From an uncultured Helicobacter sp. (GTDB lineage Bacteria > Campylobacterota > Campylobacteria > Campylobacterales > Helicobacteraceae), in contig CALUTE010000002.1 of NCBI GenBank assembly GCA_944323645.1, positions 1 to 64,000 on the forward strand: a stretch of 64,000 nucleotides of DNA. Reading direction: 5' to 3'. Position numbers and translations under genes: made by a program. The notes beneath the pieces are model-generated. The model saw only the letters and a list, made by a program, of their open reading frames with translations, was not told the origin of the DNA and searched no databases. Position 1 is the first letter of the stretch. Each line of letters starts with the position of its first letter. Shown here one piece after another: positions 15,271 through 25,128 of the stretch.

Positions 15271-15320
15271 TCTATAAATACGTCCTATTAAGTGAAGCGA
15301 AATATTTAAGAATCTAGATT
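15271..15320 (+). repeat. 50-base dispersed repeat, copy B
   Basis: This is the second copy of the element at 8491-8540 (49 of 50 identical, same orientation). Here it is preceded by TTAGATT, so its ends (AGATTCTATAAATA and TATTTAAGAATCT) form a better inverted repeat than in copy A. It lies in the 208-base gap between the SMR genes and the CDF gene, which is also full of AGATTCT/AGAATCT heptamers (15264-15420). Confidence 0.75.
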
Positions 15321-15426
15321 CTGTATTGTAGAATCTATACTTTAGATATTTTGGGTTGCACCCTCAATATGACTAGATTCTAGATTCTAGACTACAGATG
15401 TTTGGATTCTGACTAGAATCCAAACA

Positions 15427-16545
15427 TCATAACCATTTTGGATTTGCTGTGAAACTCACAGAAAGCCATATTTTATAGCTTGGAATCTCTAAGGCTTTCT
15501 CTATACGCTCGCGGATACGATCAAAGTCTTGGATTGAAGTGAAGTTATAATTACAAGTATTGTCTTGTGTGCTTGCAGTCTTGTGTGCATTGAGTAAAAT
15601 ATTGACCTCTATCATATAAAATCGCCCTGATTTTGCCGTATGTGTGTCATAGTCGCTAAACCCATATTCTTTACTTAAGTATTCCATAATCTGTGTGATT
15701 TTGTCATCGATTTCTGGTGGAGCTACCATAATGAGATCTTTAAAATTCGCGATACAAATACGCACAGGACTTATACATAATAATGACGAGAGAATCGCCA
15801 ACAATAGCGGATCGATATAATGTGTAAGCGTGGGAAGTATGCTCAGTATGCTACAATCACCAGAATCTACACAGACACCCAAATCCTGCGTATAACCTAG
15901 TAGCACATAAAGTATGCCAAAGGTTATAAGCGCGCCAAGATACAAAACACAATCGATTTTCCATTCAGTATTATCCACGCGAATAAGGTCAGACTCCAGA
16001 GTTTTAGCATAGATATTTGTATAGACAAAAAGTGATGAACAAAACATAAATGCGCAAACACTATATAACACTGCACCATCAATTTTGACTTCATAACCAC
16101 CCGAAAATAGACTGCTTACCGCATTAATAAACGCATAAACGCACACAAAAACCAAAACAAGCGATTTAAACAAATTTACCATAGGTTCAAAGCGCACATA
16201 GCCATACTGAAATACATCATCATCTTCCTTATAGATATAGCGCGAAGTAATCACGCTCAATAGCCCAAGTCCCACGCTTACGAACGAGACAAAGCCATCA
16301 AACACCACTGCAAGACTTTTCATCCATATACCAAAACCAATACCAAACATAGCAAGGACAAAAGCACACATCATAGAGACTTTAAGCACTCTTTGTTCTT
16401 TTTTTGCAAGTATCTGTTGTGGTAGATTCCTGCAAGATTTTATGTGCTGTTGGAGTTCTTGTAGTTTGTTATCACGTACGCTTTTTATATAATTGTGTTT
16501 TGGGCGAAGCGGTCGAAAGGGTGTTTTTACAGGAGATGAAGGCAT
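15427..16545 (-). CDS. Cation diffusion facilitator (CDF) family transporter
   Basis: The 372-residue protein has a 55-residue basic N-terminus, six hydrophobic segments and a C-terminal cytoplasmic domain (about 285-372, APPEIDDKITQIMEYLSKEY...). The helix-2 motif reads SLAVVFDGFVSFVSV, followed by YGYVRFEP, the counterpart of the family PYGHxRxE loop. The second acidic residue of the usual D-x3-D metal site is Ser, and the His-rich loop is missing. The metal may therefore be Fe or Mn rather than Zn, or the protein may be divergent in function; neither can be settled by eye. It is followed at 17 bases' distance by the radical SAM gene upstream on the same strand. Confidence 0.82.
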   Translation of the reverse strand: MPSSPVKTPFRPLRPKHNYIKSVRDNKLQELQQHIKSCRNLPQQILAKKEQRVLKVSMMCAFVLAMFGIGFGIWMKSLAVVFDGFVSFVSVGLGLLSVITSRYIYKEDDDVFQYGYVRFEPMVNLFKSLVLVFVCVYAFINAVSSLFSGGYEVKIDGAVLYSVCAFMFCSSLFVYTNIYAKTLESDLIRVDNTEWKIDCVLYLGALITFGILYVLLGYTQDLGVCVDSGDCSILSILPTLTHYIDPLLLAILSSLLCISPVRICIANFKDLIMVAPPEIDDKITQIMEYLSKEYGFSDYDTHTAKSGRFYMIEVNILLNAHKTASTQDNTCNYNFTSIQDFDRIRERIEKALEIPSYKIWLSVSFTANPKWL

Positions 16546-16562
16546 AAACTTTCCTTGGGTAT

Positions 16563-17657
16563 TTATTGGTATTTGCCAGATATAGATTCTGCAGTTGTAT
16601 AAAACACATTATTACCTTGAGTTTTTATGCTAATAGCACCGCTTTTTAAGAGATATTCTAGTGTTTTTAGGGTTGTTGTGCTAAAAAGTATTGGGGCTTC
16701 CTCGCGCTCAATTGGACGTGTGGCAATGAGTTTTAAAAGTGTCTCTTGATCGTAGTCATTTGGTTGCGATGTGATTGTTTGGCTTGTAGTGGTGCTTTGA
16801 CTAGTATTGTGTGTTGTGCTACATATAGAATCTTTAGTATTTACACTTTTTTGTATAGCGGACATTTTCCGAGTAGGAAGTGTAACAGGTAGTCCAGCAA
16901 AAAATTGACTTGCCCATTGGAGTTTTTCTTGCGTGAGCGGGCGTACTTGATAGGCACTAGGACGATCAATTGTGCCTAGATCCACGCGTGAAATGCGAAT
17001 ATTGCGTAAAAATTGCGCAATTGCTATGAGATTTTCTTTGGTATCGTTGTGACCCTCCACAAGTAAAACTTCCGCAACCAGCTCACCTTGGTAGATTCTC
17101 GCAAATTCTTGTATGGATTCTAGAATCTGGGCAAGATTGAGTGTTTTGCTTGGGCGGTCTATTTTTTTAAACTCTTGTACCAACACGGAATCTAATGAAA
17201 ATTTCACAATATCAAAAAGCTTTAGTGCTGCCTGTTTAGCGCGAAAGTTTGAACCATTGCTCAAAATGAGTGTTTTGATATGTCGGGGTAGAATAGATTT
17301 TGTTTGAGAGATTAATTCGTAAAGATATGGATAAAGCGTGGGTTCTCCTGTTGCTGTGAAAGTTAAGACATCAATTCGATTATATTGTTTTATGGCATTT
17401 GTGATAGCTAAGAGAATCTGTTCTGGCGGCAGGATTTCTTCCATAGATTCTATGGGTTTGGCTTTGTGTAGCTCGCAATATACGCAATCAAAGTTGCATT
17501 GTTTGCGCATAGGCGATAAATCAACGCCAAGCGAATACCCAAAACGTCGAGAAAGTACAGGACCAAAAATAATATTGCCTGCGGTATGTGAAGTACTATT
17601 ACTAGATACTTGCAGAGCCTTTTTTGAAAGTTTTAGATTTTTTGGTGTATGTATCAT
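16563..17657 (-). CDS. Radical SAM protein (COG0731-like)
   Basis: The 364-residue protein has the block FGPVLSRRFGYSLGVDLSP followed by the cluster motif CNFDCVYC (C-x3-C-x2-C), then TFTATGEPTLYP and LILSNGSN, the SAM-binding glycine-rich segments. This matches the radical SAM group annotated as wyosine-related (COG0731), whose bacterial role is unclear. Residues about 275-300 are a Ser/Thr/Gln-rich linker, and the last 50 residues form a small winged-helix-like tail. It lies 5 bases downstream of topA, so it is probably in the same transcript. Confidence 0.83.
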   Translation of the reverse strand: MIHTPKNLKLSKKALQVSSNSTSHTAGNIIFGPVLSRRFGYSLGVDLSPMRKQCNFDCVYCELHKAKPIESMEEILPPEQILLAITNAIKQYNRIDVLTFTATGEPTLYPYLYELISQTKSILPRHIKTLILSNGSNFRAKQAALKLFDIVKFSLDSVLVQEFKKIDRPSKTLNLAQILESIQEFARIYQGELVAEVLLVEGHNDTKENLIAIAQFLRNIRISRVDLGTIDRPSAYQVRPLTQEKLQWASQFFAGLPVTLPTRKMSAIQKSVNTKDSICSTTHNTSQSTTTSQTITSQPNDYDQETLLKLIATRPIEREEAPILFSTTTLKTLEYLLKSGAISIKTQGNNVFYTTAESISGKYQ

Positions 17658-17662
17658 TTAGG

Positions 17663-19912
17663 CTAGACTTTTGAGGTTTTTTTGCCTGAGGTTTTGCTTA
17701 CAATTGGTTCGTGAGTTTGGGCATCTATGCGATATTTGCACTTAAGACATTCCAGTATATCGCCAATTTTTAAGTGTTTTTCTCCCATGGCATAGTTACA
17801 TTGTGGGCATTGAATATTTGTAGGAGGTATAGAGGCTACAAACGTGCATTTAGGATAGTTTTTGCATCCAAAAAACATACCTCTACGACCTATGCGCTCT
17901 ATAATATCACCCCCGCATTCTGGGCAAGGTATACCATCAATTATTTTTGCACTTTTTTTCTCACCTTCTAAGGGTTTTGTATTTTTACATTCTGGATACC
18001 CACTACAAGCAAGGAATTCACCTCTGCGCCCAATTTTTTTTACCATAGGTTTGCCACATTTTTCGCACATCACACTACTTTCTTCTGCAGAGATGGGCTC
18101 TCGTTTGATGTATTTACATTTTGGGTATCCACTACAACCTATAAACTCGCCATAGCGACTTTTACGAATAATGAGCTCTTTACCACATTCTGGGCAAAAT
18201 TCACCCGTTGGTAGAGCTATTTTTTGGCTTGCTATAGTGGTTTTACCTTGTGTTATTTTTTCTATAAAAGGCTCATAAAAATCCCACAAAACTTGTTGCC
18301 AAGAGCTTTTAGCAAGCGCAATGGAATCTAGCTTCTCTTCCATTGCTGCACTAAATTTAGAATCTACGATTTCGCAAAAATACTCTTCCAACATAGATGT
18401 AACCTTAAAGGCAGATTCTTGCGGAATAAGTTGGCGGTTTTGGATAAGGATATATTCGCGTGAAGCAAGTAGGGCAATGGTTGGTGCATACGTACTTGGG
18501 CGCCCAATTCCTAATGATTCTAAGGTCTTAATAAGACTTGCTTCAGAATAGCGGGCAGGCGGCTCTGTGGTGTGCTTGGTGGCTTGTATATCATTAAATA
18601 TGATCTGTTCTTGTTCGCTAAATTCTGGTAAGAGATTGTCCTTATCCTCATTGCCAAGAATTCGATAAAAGCCATCAAATATGAGTTTTCTACCACTAGC
18701 TTTAAATACACCTTTATCACTAGCAAAGAGTACGCTTTGTGATTCGAAGATTGCATCAGTTGTCTGGGAGGCAAGAAAACGATTATAAATTAGTGTGTAA
18801 AGTTTCAATTCATCGGGTTTGAGATACGTGCGCGCAATAGCTGGTGTAAAGTCGATATTGGTAGGGCGAATGGCTTCGTGTGCTTCTTGTGCCGCTTTGG
18901 TTTTAGAGACATAGATCTTTGGTTTTGGGGGTACGTATGCACTGCCATAATCTTTAGCAAGTTTGTTGCGAGCAGCTTCTTGAGCAATTGTAGCAATATT
19001 TAAACTGTCAGTACGCATATAGGTAATAACTCCCATAACACCGCTATCTGTAGGTACGCCTTCATAAAGGCGCTGTGCAATACTCATTGTACGTGTCGGG
19101 GAGTAACCAAGCAAAGAGGAGGCATTTTGTTGTAAAGTAGAAGTCATAAAGGGCGGTGGCGTTGGTGTTTTTTTAGTTTTGCGTGCAATCTCACTTACAA
19201 CAAAGCTACATTGCTTAAGAATTTGTACTATAGATTCTGCTTTATCTTTAGTGGCAATATCGAATTTTTGTAGCTTATTACCTTCAAAACTTATAAGCTC
19301 TGCTTGCATATTGTTAAACTTGGCACAAATGGTGTAAAAATCTTTTGGTTTAAAAGCTTGTATTTCACGTTCTCTATCTACCACGATTTTTAGAGCTGCA
19401 CTCTGGACACGTCCAGCTGAAAGCCCCTTTGAAATTTTATTGGCAATAAGACCGCTTAATTTAAACCCTACAATTCTATCAAGTAAACGTCTTGCTTGTT
19501 GCGCATTGACTCTATCCATATCTATTGTACGTGGGTTTGCAAGAGCGTCTTTAATGGCAGTTTTTGTAATTTCGTGAAATACAATACGAGGAAATGCAGC
19601 AAGTGGTTTGTTTGCATCAATTGCTTGTGTAATATGGTAGCCTATAGCCTCTCCCTCGCGGTCTTCGTCCGTTGCTATATAGGTTGTTTTGGCTTGCTTG
19701 GAGAGTTTTTGGATTTGCCGCACGATGTCTTTATGATCGGAATCTATTTGATATTCAGGAGCAAAATGCTTGTCTTCTATTTTGATACCAAATGAAAATT
19801 TAGGCAAATCTCGAATATGCCCTTTTGAAGCAATAACTTCGTAGCTTGCATCAAGAAAGTTTTTGATGGTCTTGGCTTTTGCTGGAGATTCTACTATGAT
19901 GAGATGTTTCAT
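17663..19912 (-). CDS. topA: DNA topoisomerase I
   Basis: The 749-residue type IA topoisomerase starts with the TOPRIM block LIIVESPAKAKTIKNFL, has DEDREGEAI for Mg binding, and the active-site region GVITYMRTDSLNI with the catalytic Tyr. Four C-terminal zinc ribbons follow (CPEC...CSGYPKC, CEKC...CSGYPEC, CPEC...CKNYPKC, CPQC...CLKC) for DNA binding. It relaxes negative supercoils behind RNA polymerase. The upstream neighbour is the AAA ATPase gene on the same strand, with a gap of 74 bases. Confidence 0.97.
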   Translation of the reverse strand: MKHLIIVESPAKAKTIKNFLDASYEVIASKGHIRDLPKFSFGIKIEDKHFAPEYQIDSDHKDIVRQIQKLSKQAKTTYIATDEDREGEAIGYHITQAIDANKPLAAFPRIVFHEITKTAIKDALANPRTIDMDRVNAQQARRLLDRIVGFKLSGLIANKISKGLSAGRVQSAALKIVVDREREIQAFKPKDFYTICAKFNNMQAELISFEGNKLQKFDIATKDKAESIVQILKQCSFVVSEIARKTKKTPTPPPFMTSTLQQNASSLLGYSPTRTMSIAQRLYEGVPTDSGVMGVITYMRTDSLNIATIAQEAARNKLAKDYGSAYVPPKPKIYVSKTKAAQEAHEAIRPTNIDFTPAIARTYLKPDELKLYTLIYNRFLASQTTDAIFESQSVLFASDKGVFKASGRKLIFDGFYRILGNEDKDNLLPEFSEQEQIIFNDIQATKHTTEPPARYSEASLIKTLESLGIGRPSTYAPTIALLASREYILIQNRQLIPQESAFKVTSMLEEYFCEIVDSKFSAAMEEKLDSIALAKSSWQQVLWDFYEPFIEKITQGKTTIASQKIALPTGEFCPECGKELIIRKSRYGEFIGCSGYPKCKYIKREPISAEESSVMCEKCGKPMVKKIGRRGEFLACSGYPECKNTKPLEGEKKSAKIIDGIPCPECGGDIIERIGRRGMFFGCKNYPKCTFVASIPPTNIQCPQCNYAMGEKHLKIGDILECLKCKYRIDAQTHEPIVSKTSGKKTSKV

Positions 19913-19986
19913 TGTGGCTCTTTTTGATTAAAATAAATGGCATTATATCGAAAAGAAAATATATTTTGTGAAGTTACGATAGATTC

Positions 19987-21063
19987 TTAATTATAATGCT
20001 CTGTCAAAGTATTGATATATTCTAGTGCAAAATCTATAAAACTTATAATGGAGTAAGTTCCATTCTTGTGTTTTGTAGGTGGCTTGGTAGTTTCGATACT
20101 AATAAAAAGAACATTATCATAAGGGTGTGATAAAGCAGAAAGCTTGGATTCTACTAGTACTGGATTGGGGAAGGGTGTGGCAAAAATTGCTAAAGAATCA
20201 AGTATAAAATTGCAAGTATCATCATAGGATATGGGGAGGTTTCTACGGATAAGCTCACAAAAAATAAGATTTTCAAAAATTGCACCAAAATCTGGAAGGG
20301 GTAAAAGTGCATAGGGTAGTGAAAAATCATAGAAGTAGAGTTTTTTTGTTTCTTTACGATTTGCGTGTGGTAGCAAAAACAAAAAGCCCTCATCAATCAT
20401 TGTTTGTATAAACGCATAGATTCTGTCTTTTGAAATTTTTTGGTACTGCTTAAGATGGCAAAAAGCGTTATAGACACTAAATGTTTTGGCTTGATAGGTA
20501 AGTAAAAAAGCGATTATGGAGACATCTTCTTTGAAGCGGAGTGTTATAATTTCTTGACGGCGTATGAGGCGTTTGAATTCTGGGAGAAAAAGTATCTCTG
20601 GTAGATTGCCTTCTTTCAAAAAATTAGCAAATATAGTCTCTAAGCGCGCACTTTTGCTGAATGATACATATTCTTCAAAATTAAGTGGTGAGATAAGTTG
20701 GGTGCTAAAATTATTACGGATAGATTCTGGAATACGCATTGGTGTAGGAGAAGTAATGATGGTTTTTGGGTAGTTTGGAAGCTGCAAGGTTGGTGTATAG
20801 TTATCAATGATAAGCATATCAAAACGCTTTTCTACAAATAGTTCCAAAAGAGTTTTCTGCGTAGAATCTAGGAGAAATCTTGGATCAGCACAATCAATAA
20901 AGATAGGACAATTGCAATGCCTTGCTAAATCAAGAGCTAGAGATGTTTTGCCACTTTTTGGTGCGCCATAAAGAATTATTTTTGTTTGTTTGATGGCATA
21001 AGAACGTGGAAAAGTTGTGAAATTTCTGCTTTTTTCTTCATAAGCACTGAAAAAATCAATCAT
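19987..21063 (-). CDS. AAA ATPase (AAA_14/DUF4143-type)
   Basis: The 358-residue protein has a Walker A loop GAPKSGKTSL (about 34-43), FIDCAD at the next strand and LIIDNY as Walker B. The C-terminal half resembles the DUF4143 winged-helix region (FLKEGNLPEILF, AFCHLKQYQKISKDRIYAFI, FLFLLPHANRKETKKLYFYD). Members are widespread ATPases of unknown target, often called ATP-binding protein. It is transcribed divergently from the S10 operon. Confidence 0.78.
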   Translation of the reverse strand: MIDFFSAYEEKSRNFTTFPRSYAIKQTKIILYGAPKSGKTSLALDLARHCNCPIFIDCADPRFLLDSTQKTLLELFVEKRFDMLIIDNYTPTLQLPNYPKTIITSPTPMRIPESIRNNFSTQLISPLNFEEYVSFSKSARLETIFANFLKEGNLPEILFLPEFKRLIRRQEIITLRFKEDVSIIAFLLTYQAKTFSVYNAFCHLKQYQKISKDRIYAFIQTMIDEGFLFLLPHANRKETKKLYFYDFSLPYALLPLPDFGAIFENLIFCELIRRNLPISYDDTCNFILDSLAIFATPFPNPVLVESKLSALSHPYDNVLFISIETTKPPTKHKNGTYSIISFIDFALEYINTLTEHYN

Positions 21064-21514
21064 TACAACTCTCTTGTGTCAGACTTCCTGTGGTTTGACT
21101 TTGATTTCAGGGTTTTGCTTTTGGTATTATCGCTCGATTTTAATTCAATACTTGTTTGCGATAAAAATTGTAGCATAAAATATCTAATATTTTTTCCTTA
21201 TTAAAAGGAAAAAATTATTTCTTTTTTACCGAAAAATAGGCGATAAGCTTGACTCTTTTTGTATTTTTTTCTATAATTCTGTTTTTAATTTTGTAGCGCA
21301 CTAGCTTGATAGCTTTTATATACTCTATAGCAGATGTAGCTTGCATATCGCTTTTGATTTTTATGAGGCTATGTTATTTTGTTTTAGGTATTTGGCTAAA
21401 ATTTTAGTGATATTTCTGATTGTATCAAGTTAGATTTTATAGAAACTATGGGTTCTTTGAGAATGCGCGAGAATCTAGTTGTTTTGGTATAAGCTAATTA
21501 ATGAAAGGAAAACT
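21064..21514. promoter_or_regulatory. Divergent control region and S10-operon leader
   Basis: These 451 bases contain no gene. Bases 21189-21199 and 21205-21215 form a perfect 11-bp hairpin (ATTTTTTCCTT / AAGGAAAAAAT, 5-base loop). The promoter at 21249-21277 follows it, leaving a leader of about 230 bases before rpsJ. In gamma-proteobacteria the long S10 leader mediates feedback by L4; whether this leader does so cannot be read here. Confidence 0.55.
21249..21277 (+). promoter_or_regulatory. Promoter of the S10-spc-alpha superoperon
   Basis: TTGACT (21249-21254) and TATAAT (21272-21277) are separated by exactly 17 bases. This is the strongest consensus vegetative promoter I found in the window, and it points toward rpsJ. 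Transcription would start near 21284. Confidence 0.7.
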
Positions 21515-21826
21515 ATGGAAAAGATTAGATTAAAGCTAAAAGCTTATGATCACCGTGTTTTGGATAGATCTGTGGTCTCTATAGTCGAGGCAGTAAAACG
21601 CACCGGTTCGGAGATTTGTGGTCCGATCCCTTTGCCAACTAGAAGCAAGAAGTACACTGTTTTGCGCTCTCCTCATATTAACAAAGATTCTAGAGAACAA
21701 TTTGAAATTCGCGAACATACAAGAATCATTGATATTATGTCCGCAACTCCCGATACGGTTGAAGGTTTGATGAGGCTTGATTTGGCGCCAGAGGTTGATG
21801 TTGAAGTAACCTCTATGAGCAAGTAG
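21515..21826 (+). CDS. rpsJ: 30S ribosomal protein S10
   Basis: The ATG at 21515, after GAAAGGAAAAC, gives 103 residues, the usual S10 length. Family landmarks are [25 protein letters not shown] and [10 protein letters not shown]10 sits in the 30S head and doubles as the NusE antitermination factor. It is the first gene of the superoperon. An in-frame start further upstream (21479) adds residues not found in S10. Confidence 0.97.
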   Translation: MEKIRLKLKAYDHRVLDRSVVSIVEAVKRTGSEICGPIPLPTRSKKYTVLRSPHINKDSREQFEIREHTRIIDIMSATPDTVEGLMRLDLAPEVDVEVTSMSK

Positions 21827-21873
21827 TGTCTAGGTATTTTTAGAGAATCCATATACAGTTTTAAGGAATAAAA

Positions 21874-22452
21874 ATGGAATTTTTAGCACAAAAGATAGGT
21901 ATGAGTAGGACGATTGGAAATCCAAGTGTTCCGGTTACCCTTCTTAAGGTTTTAAATGCGAAAGTATGTGAGCTTAGAGAAGATGGTAAAGCATTGGTAG
22001 CGTATGCAAAAGGTAAGGCGCATAATAAATGTGTTATAGGACAACAGAAAAAGTATAGCCTCAGTAAGGAATTTAATCATTTCGCTACTTTGACTGTAGC
22101 CAATAAGGAAGTAGGTGATTTGGATATGTCTGCGCTTGAAAGCGCGCAGCGACTTAAGATAACGTTTAAAACAAAAGGGCGGGGTTTTAGTGGCGCTATG
22201 AAAAGGTGGAATTTTCAAGGTGGTCCAGCTGCACACGGAAGTAGATTCCATAGACGAGTAGGATCGATTGGGAATCGGGAATGGCCTGGTCGTGTACAGC
22301 CCGGTAAAAAAATGGCAGGACATTATGGTAATGAGCAAGTAAGTGTTTGTGCACAAGTGGTATCTTTTGATAAAGAAAATGGTATTCTTGTATTGAAAGG
22401 ATCTGTTTCTGGGCACAATGGTGCATTTGGTAGGATTAGTATCATTAAATAA
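21874..22452 (+). CDS. rplC: 50S ribosomal protein L3
   Basis: The 192-residue protein has the L3 landmarks [35 protein letters not shown] and [14 protein letters not shown]3 binds 23S rRNA near the peptidyl-transferase centre and is an early assembly protein. AAGGAATAAAA precedes the ATG. It lies in the conserved position after rpsJ. Confidence 0.97.
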   Translation: MEFLAQKIGMSRTIGNPSVPVTLLKVLNAKVCELREDGKALVAYAKGKAHNKCVIGQQKKYSLSKEFNHFATLTVANKEVGDLDMSALESAQRLKITFKTKGRGFSGAMKRWNFQGGPAAHGSRFHRRVGSIGNREWPGRVQPGKKMAGHYGNEQVSVCAQVVSFDKENGILVLKGSVSGHNGAFGRISIIK

Positions 22453-22464
22453 AGAAGGTAAGAA

Positions 22465-23103
22465 ATGAGTAGTGCAGTAGTATTGGATCAGTCTTTTAAG
22501 AAAATAGATGAGATTGCTTTGCCAAAAGGCTATGATGAGATTAAAGAGCATAACTTATATTTGTACATAAAATCTTATTTGGCTTCTTTACGTGCAAATA
22601 ATGCGAAGGTAAAAAGACGTGGTGAAGTCAGTGGAGGAGGTAAGAAACCTTGGGCACAAAAAGGTGGTGGTCGTGCGCGTGCAGGAAGCATTACGTCTCC
22701 TGTGTTTGTTGGTGGGGGTGTTGCTCATGGACCAAATAATAATAAAAATTATGATCTTAAAGTGAATAAGAAACAAAAGAGACTCGCACTTGAATATGCC
22801 TTAAAGCAAAAAGCCGAAGCAGGAAAACTTTATGTTGTAGATTCTCTTAATATTGCAAGTGGTAAGACAAAAGATGCCAATAAGGTTTTGAAAACTCTTA
22901 ATGAAAAAAGCACACTTCTTGTGGCTCAGTCCATCCAAGATGAAAAAACATTTTTGGCTTACCGTAATTTGCAAGATTGTTATTTTATTGATGCAAGCGA
23001 GATGAATGCTTATTTAGTTGCAGCTTTTCATTCTATTATTATTGAAAAGACTGTATTTGAGATGTTTTTAGATTCTAAACATTCTGGAAAGGAGGAAAAA
23101 TAA
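22465..23103 (+). CDS. rplD: 50S ribosomal protein L4
   Basis: The 212-residue protein contains the extended L4 loop [20 protein letters not shown] followed by [17 protein letters not shown], which reaches the peptide exit tunnel. L4 is the autogenous regulator of the S10 operon in E. coli. Its stop is followed immediately by the rplW ATG. Confidence 0.96.
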   Translation: MSSAVVLDQSFKKIDEIALPKGYDEIKEHNLYLYIKSYLASLRANNAKVKRRGEVSGGGKKPWAQKGGGRARAGSITSPVFVGGGVAHGPNNNKNYDLKVNKKQKRLALEYALKQKAEAGKLYVVDSLNIASGKTKDANKVLKTLNEKSTLLVAQSIQDEKTFLAYRNLQDCYFIDASEMNAYLVAAFHSIIIEKTVFEMFLDSKHSGKEEK

Positions 23104-23385
23104 ATGGCTGATATAACAGATATTAAATCTATCCTTTATACCGAAAAATCATTGTCACTACAAGAGAGTGGTATTTTAGTTGTACAAACCTCTACACATG
23201 TAACCAAAAATCAGCTTAAAGAGGTTTTTAGAGAGTATTTTGGCATCACTCCTTTACGTATCAATTCTCTACGACAAGAGGGTAAAGTAAAACGTTTTAG
23301 AGGCAAAGTTGGTCAGCGAAACTCCTATAAGAAGTTTTATGTCAAAATTCCAGAGGGCGCGAAAATTGATTCGCTAACAGCATAA
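23104..23385 (+). CDS. rplW: 50S ribosomal protein L23
   Basis: The 93-residue protein begins [20 protein letters not shown] and has the [22 protein letters not shown] segment of L23. L23 is at the tunnel exit and docks trigger factor and SRP. It has no spacer from rplD, so coupling is likely; GGAGGAAAA lies at the end of rplD as ribosome-binding site. Confidence 0.95.
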   Translation: MADITDIKSILYTEKSLSLQESGILVVQTSTHVTKNQLKEVFREYFGITPLRINSLRQEGKVKRFRGKVGQRNSYKKFYVKIPEGAKIDSLTA

Positions 23386-23395
23386 GGAGTATATA

Positions 23396-24223
23396 ATGGC
23401 AATCAAAACCTATAAACCTTACACACCTAGCCGTAGATTTATGAGTAATCTTAGCTCAAGTGATATTACGGCAAAATCAAGTGTCCGAAAATTACTTGTC
23501 AAGCTTCCGGTGTCTGCTGGAAGGAATAACAATGGCAGGATCACAAGTCGCCACAAAGAGGGGGGAGCAAAGCGTTTGTATCGCATCATTGATTTTAAGC
23601 GTAATAAATTCAATATACAGGGTTGTATTAAAGCAATTGAGTATGATCCATACAGAAATTGTAGAATTGCTCTTGTTGTTTATTCAGATGGAGATAAGCG
23701 CTATATTTTGCAGCCCAGTGGTTTGAAGGTGGGGGATATTGTGCTTTCGGCAGAATCTGGATTGGATATAAAAACTGGTTATGCGATGAAGCTAAAAAAT
23801 ATTCCAATTGGGACTATTGTGCATAATATTGAAATGCATCCAGGAGCCGGCGGACAGCTAGCGAGAAGTGCTGGCTCAAGTGCTCAAATTATGGGGCGTG
23901 AAAATAAGTATATTATTTTGCGCCTGCCTAGTGGCGAGATGCGATACATTCTTGATGAATGTATGGCAACGATCGGTGTAGTTGGTAATGAGGATTTTAT
24001 TAATATTTCTATAGGAAAAGCTGGGCGAAATCGGCATCTTGGTATTCGTCCTCAGACGCGAGGGAGTGCTATGAACCCTGTTGACCATCCTCATGGTGGT
24101 GGTGAAGGTAAAACAGGTTCAAGTGGACATCCTGTTTCACCTTGGGGAACACCAGCTAAGGGATTCAAGACACGTCGTAAAAAAGCAAGCGATAGACTCA
24201 TTATCTCAAGAAAGAAAAAATAA
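23396..24223 (+). CDS. rplB: 50S ribosomal protein L2
   Basis: The 275-residue protein has all L2 marks: [37 protein letters not shown] in two blocks and the C-terminal [16 protein letters not shown] with the His needed for peptidyl transfer. Length fits the family. AAGGAG lies 8 bases before the ATG. Confidence 0.98.
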   Translation: MAIKTYKPYTPSRRFMSNLSSSDITAKSSVRKLLVKLPVSAGRNNNGRITSRHKEGGAKRLYRIIDFKRNKFNIQGCIKAIEYDPYRNCRIALVVYSDGDKRYILQPSGLKVGDIVLSAESGLDIKTGYAMKLKNIPIGTIVHNIEMHPGAGGQLARSAGSSAQIMGRENKYIILRLPSGEMRYILDECMATIGVVGNEDFINISIGKAGRNRHLGIRPQTRGSAMNPVDHPHGGGEGKTGSSGHPVSPWGTPAKGFKTRRKKASDRLIISRKKK

Positions 24224-24232
24224 GGAAAATGC

Positions 24233-24514
24233 ATGGCAAGATCGATTAAAAAAGGTCCATTTATTGACGAACATTTGGCTAAAAAAGTTATTAAATCTAA
24301 GCAAGCAAAAGACAATAAGCCTATCAAAACTTGGTCGCGTAGGAGTACTATTTTGCCGGATATGATTGGTTTGACTTTTAATGTGCACAATGGAAGAGCG
24401 TTTGTGCCTGTATATATTACAGAAAATCATGTGGGGTATAAGCTTGGCGAGTTTGCCCCTACAAGGACTTTCAAGGGGCATAAAGGTAGTGTCCAAAAAA
24501 AGATTGGTAAGTAG
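24233..24514 (+). CDS. rpsS: 30S ribosomal protein S19
   Basis: The 93-residue protein starts [15 protein letters not shown] and has [22 protein letters not shown] and [11 protein letters not shown]-like sequence ([18 protein letters not shown]). S19 lies in the 30S head next to S13 and the A-site tRNA. It is separated by 9 bases from both neighbours. Confidence 0.97.
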   Translation: MARSIKKGPFIDEHLAKKVIKSKQAKDNKPIKTWSRRSTILPDMIGLTFNVHNGRAFVPVYITENHVGYKLGEFAPTRTFKGHKGSVQKKIGK

Positions 24515-24523
24515 GGGTTGAGA

Positions 24524-25126
24524 ATGAGTAGAGCATTGTTGCGTTTTATTAGATTGTCTCCAACAAAAGCGCGCTTAGTCGCTAGGGAAGTACAGGGTAT
24601 GAATGCGGAACTTGCATTGGCTAGTCTTGAATTTACAAGTAGTAAAGCTGCAAGAATCATAGCGAAGGTTATTGCTTCTGCTGTAGCAAATGGTGGATAT
24701 CAGCCAGAAAGTGTTATCATCTATTCTTGCAGGGTGGATACTGGTCCTGTTTTAAGAAGATTTACACCACGCGCTCGCGGTCGTGCTACACCGATACGAA
24801 AACCCACTTCGCACGTTTTAGTAGAGGTTTTGACACAAAGCGAAATAGATTCTCGTAAGGGTATTAAAAAACCTAATAAGGCTACAAAATCGGTACAAGA
24901 TGATACTACGCTAAAGAATCTCAAGCAAGAATCTAAGCATCAAGTGGCTAAATCATCTAAAGAAAAAACATCTCTTGAAGGCGTTGCTAAAAAACAGTTT
25001 GGAACCAAAAAAGAGGATGCTGCTAAAGTAGGAAAAGAGAAAAAGACAGAAGCAAAAGTTAAAATACAAAGTAAAGAAGGGGCTACTAAGAGAGCCACTA
25101 AACAAATCAAAAATGAGGATAAGTAG
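24524..25126 (+). CDS. rplV: 50S ribosomal protein L22 with a long Lys-rich C-terminal extension
   Basis: From the ATG at 24524 (AGGGG 7 bases upstream) the protein has 200 residues. Residues 1-110 are a normal L22 ([39 protein letters not shown]) whose hairpin lines the exit tunnel. The remaining 90 residues, from about SRKGIKKPN on, are Lys/Ser/Thr/Glu-rich with no predicted fold. Typical L22 is about 110-120 residues, so this tail almost doubles the protein. It remains in frame right up to rpsC, 3 bases away, and shows no stop or frameshift. Confidence 0.95.
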   Translation: MSRALLRFIRLSPTKARLVAREVQGMNAELALASLEFTSSKAARIIAKVIASAVANGGYQPESVIIYSCRVDTGPVLRRFTPRARGRATPIRKPTSHVLVEVLTQSEIDSRKGIKKPNKATKSVQDDTTLKNLKQESKHQVAKSSKEKTSLEGVAKKQFGTKKEDAAKVGKEKKTEAKVKIQSKEGATKRATKQIKNEDK

Positions 25127-25128
25127 CT

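Noticed and set aside
8491-15320. The 50-base repeats as the ends of a transposon spanning 6.8 kb
   Set aside because: The copies are direct, not inverted, no transposase lies between them and the genes in between are ordinary chromosomal ones.
14748-15426. Guanidine riboswitch ahead of the SMR pair
   Set aside because: No ykkC-type or other guanidine-aptamer sequence was recognised; the gap is made of AGATTCT repeats and the 50-base element.
21952-22551. Long antisense frame opposite rplC
   Set aside because: Third-position shadow of a highly conserved ribosomal gene.
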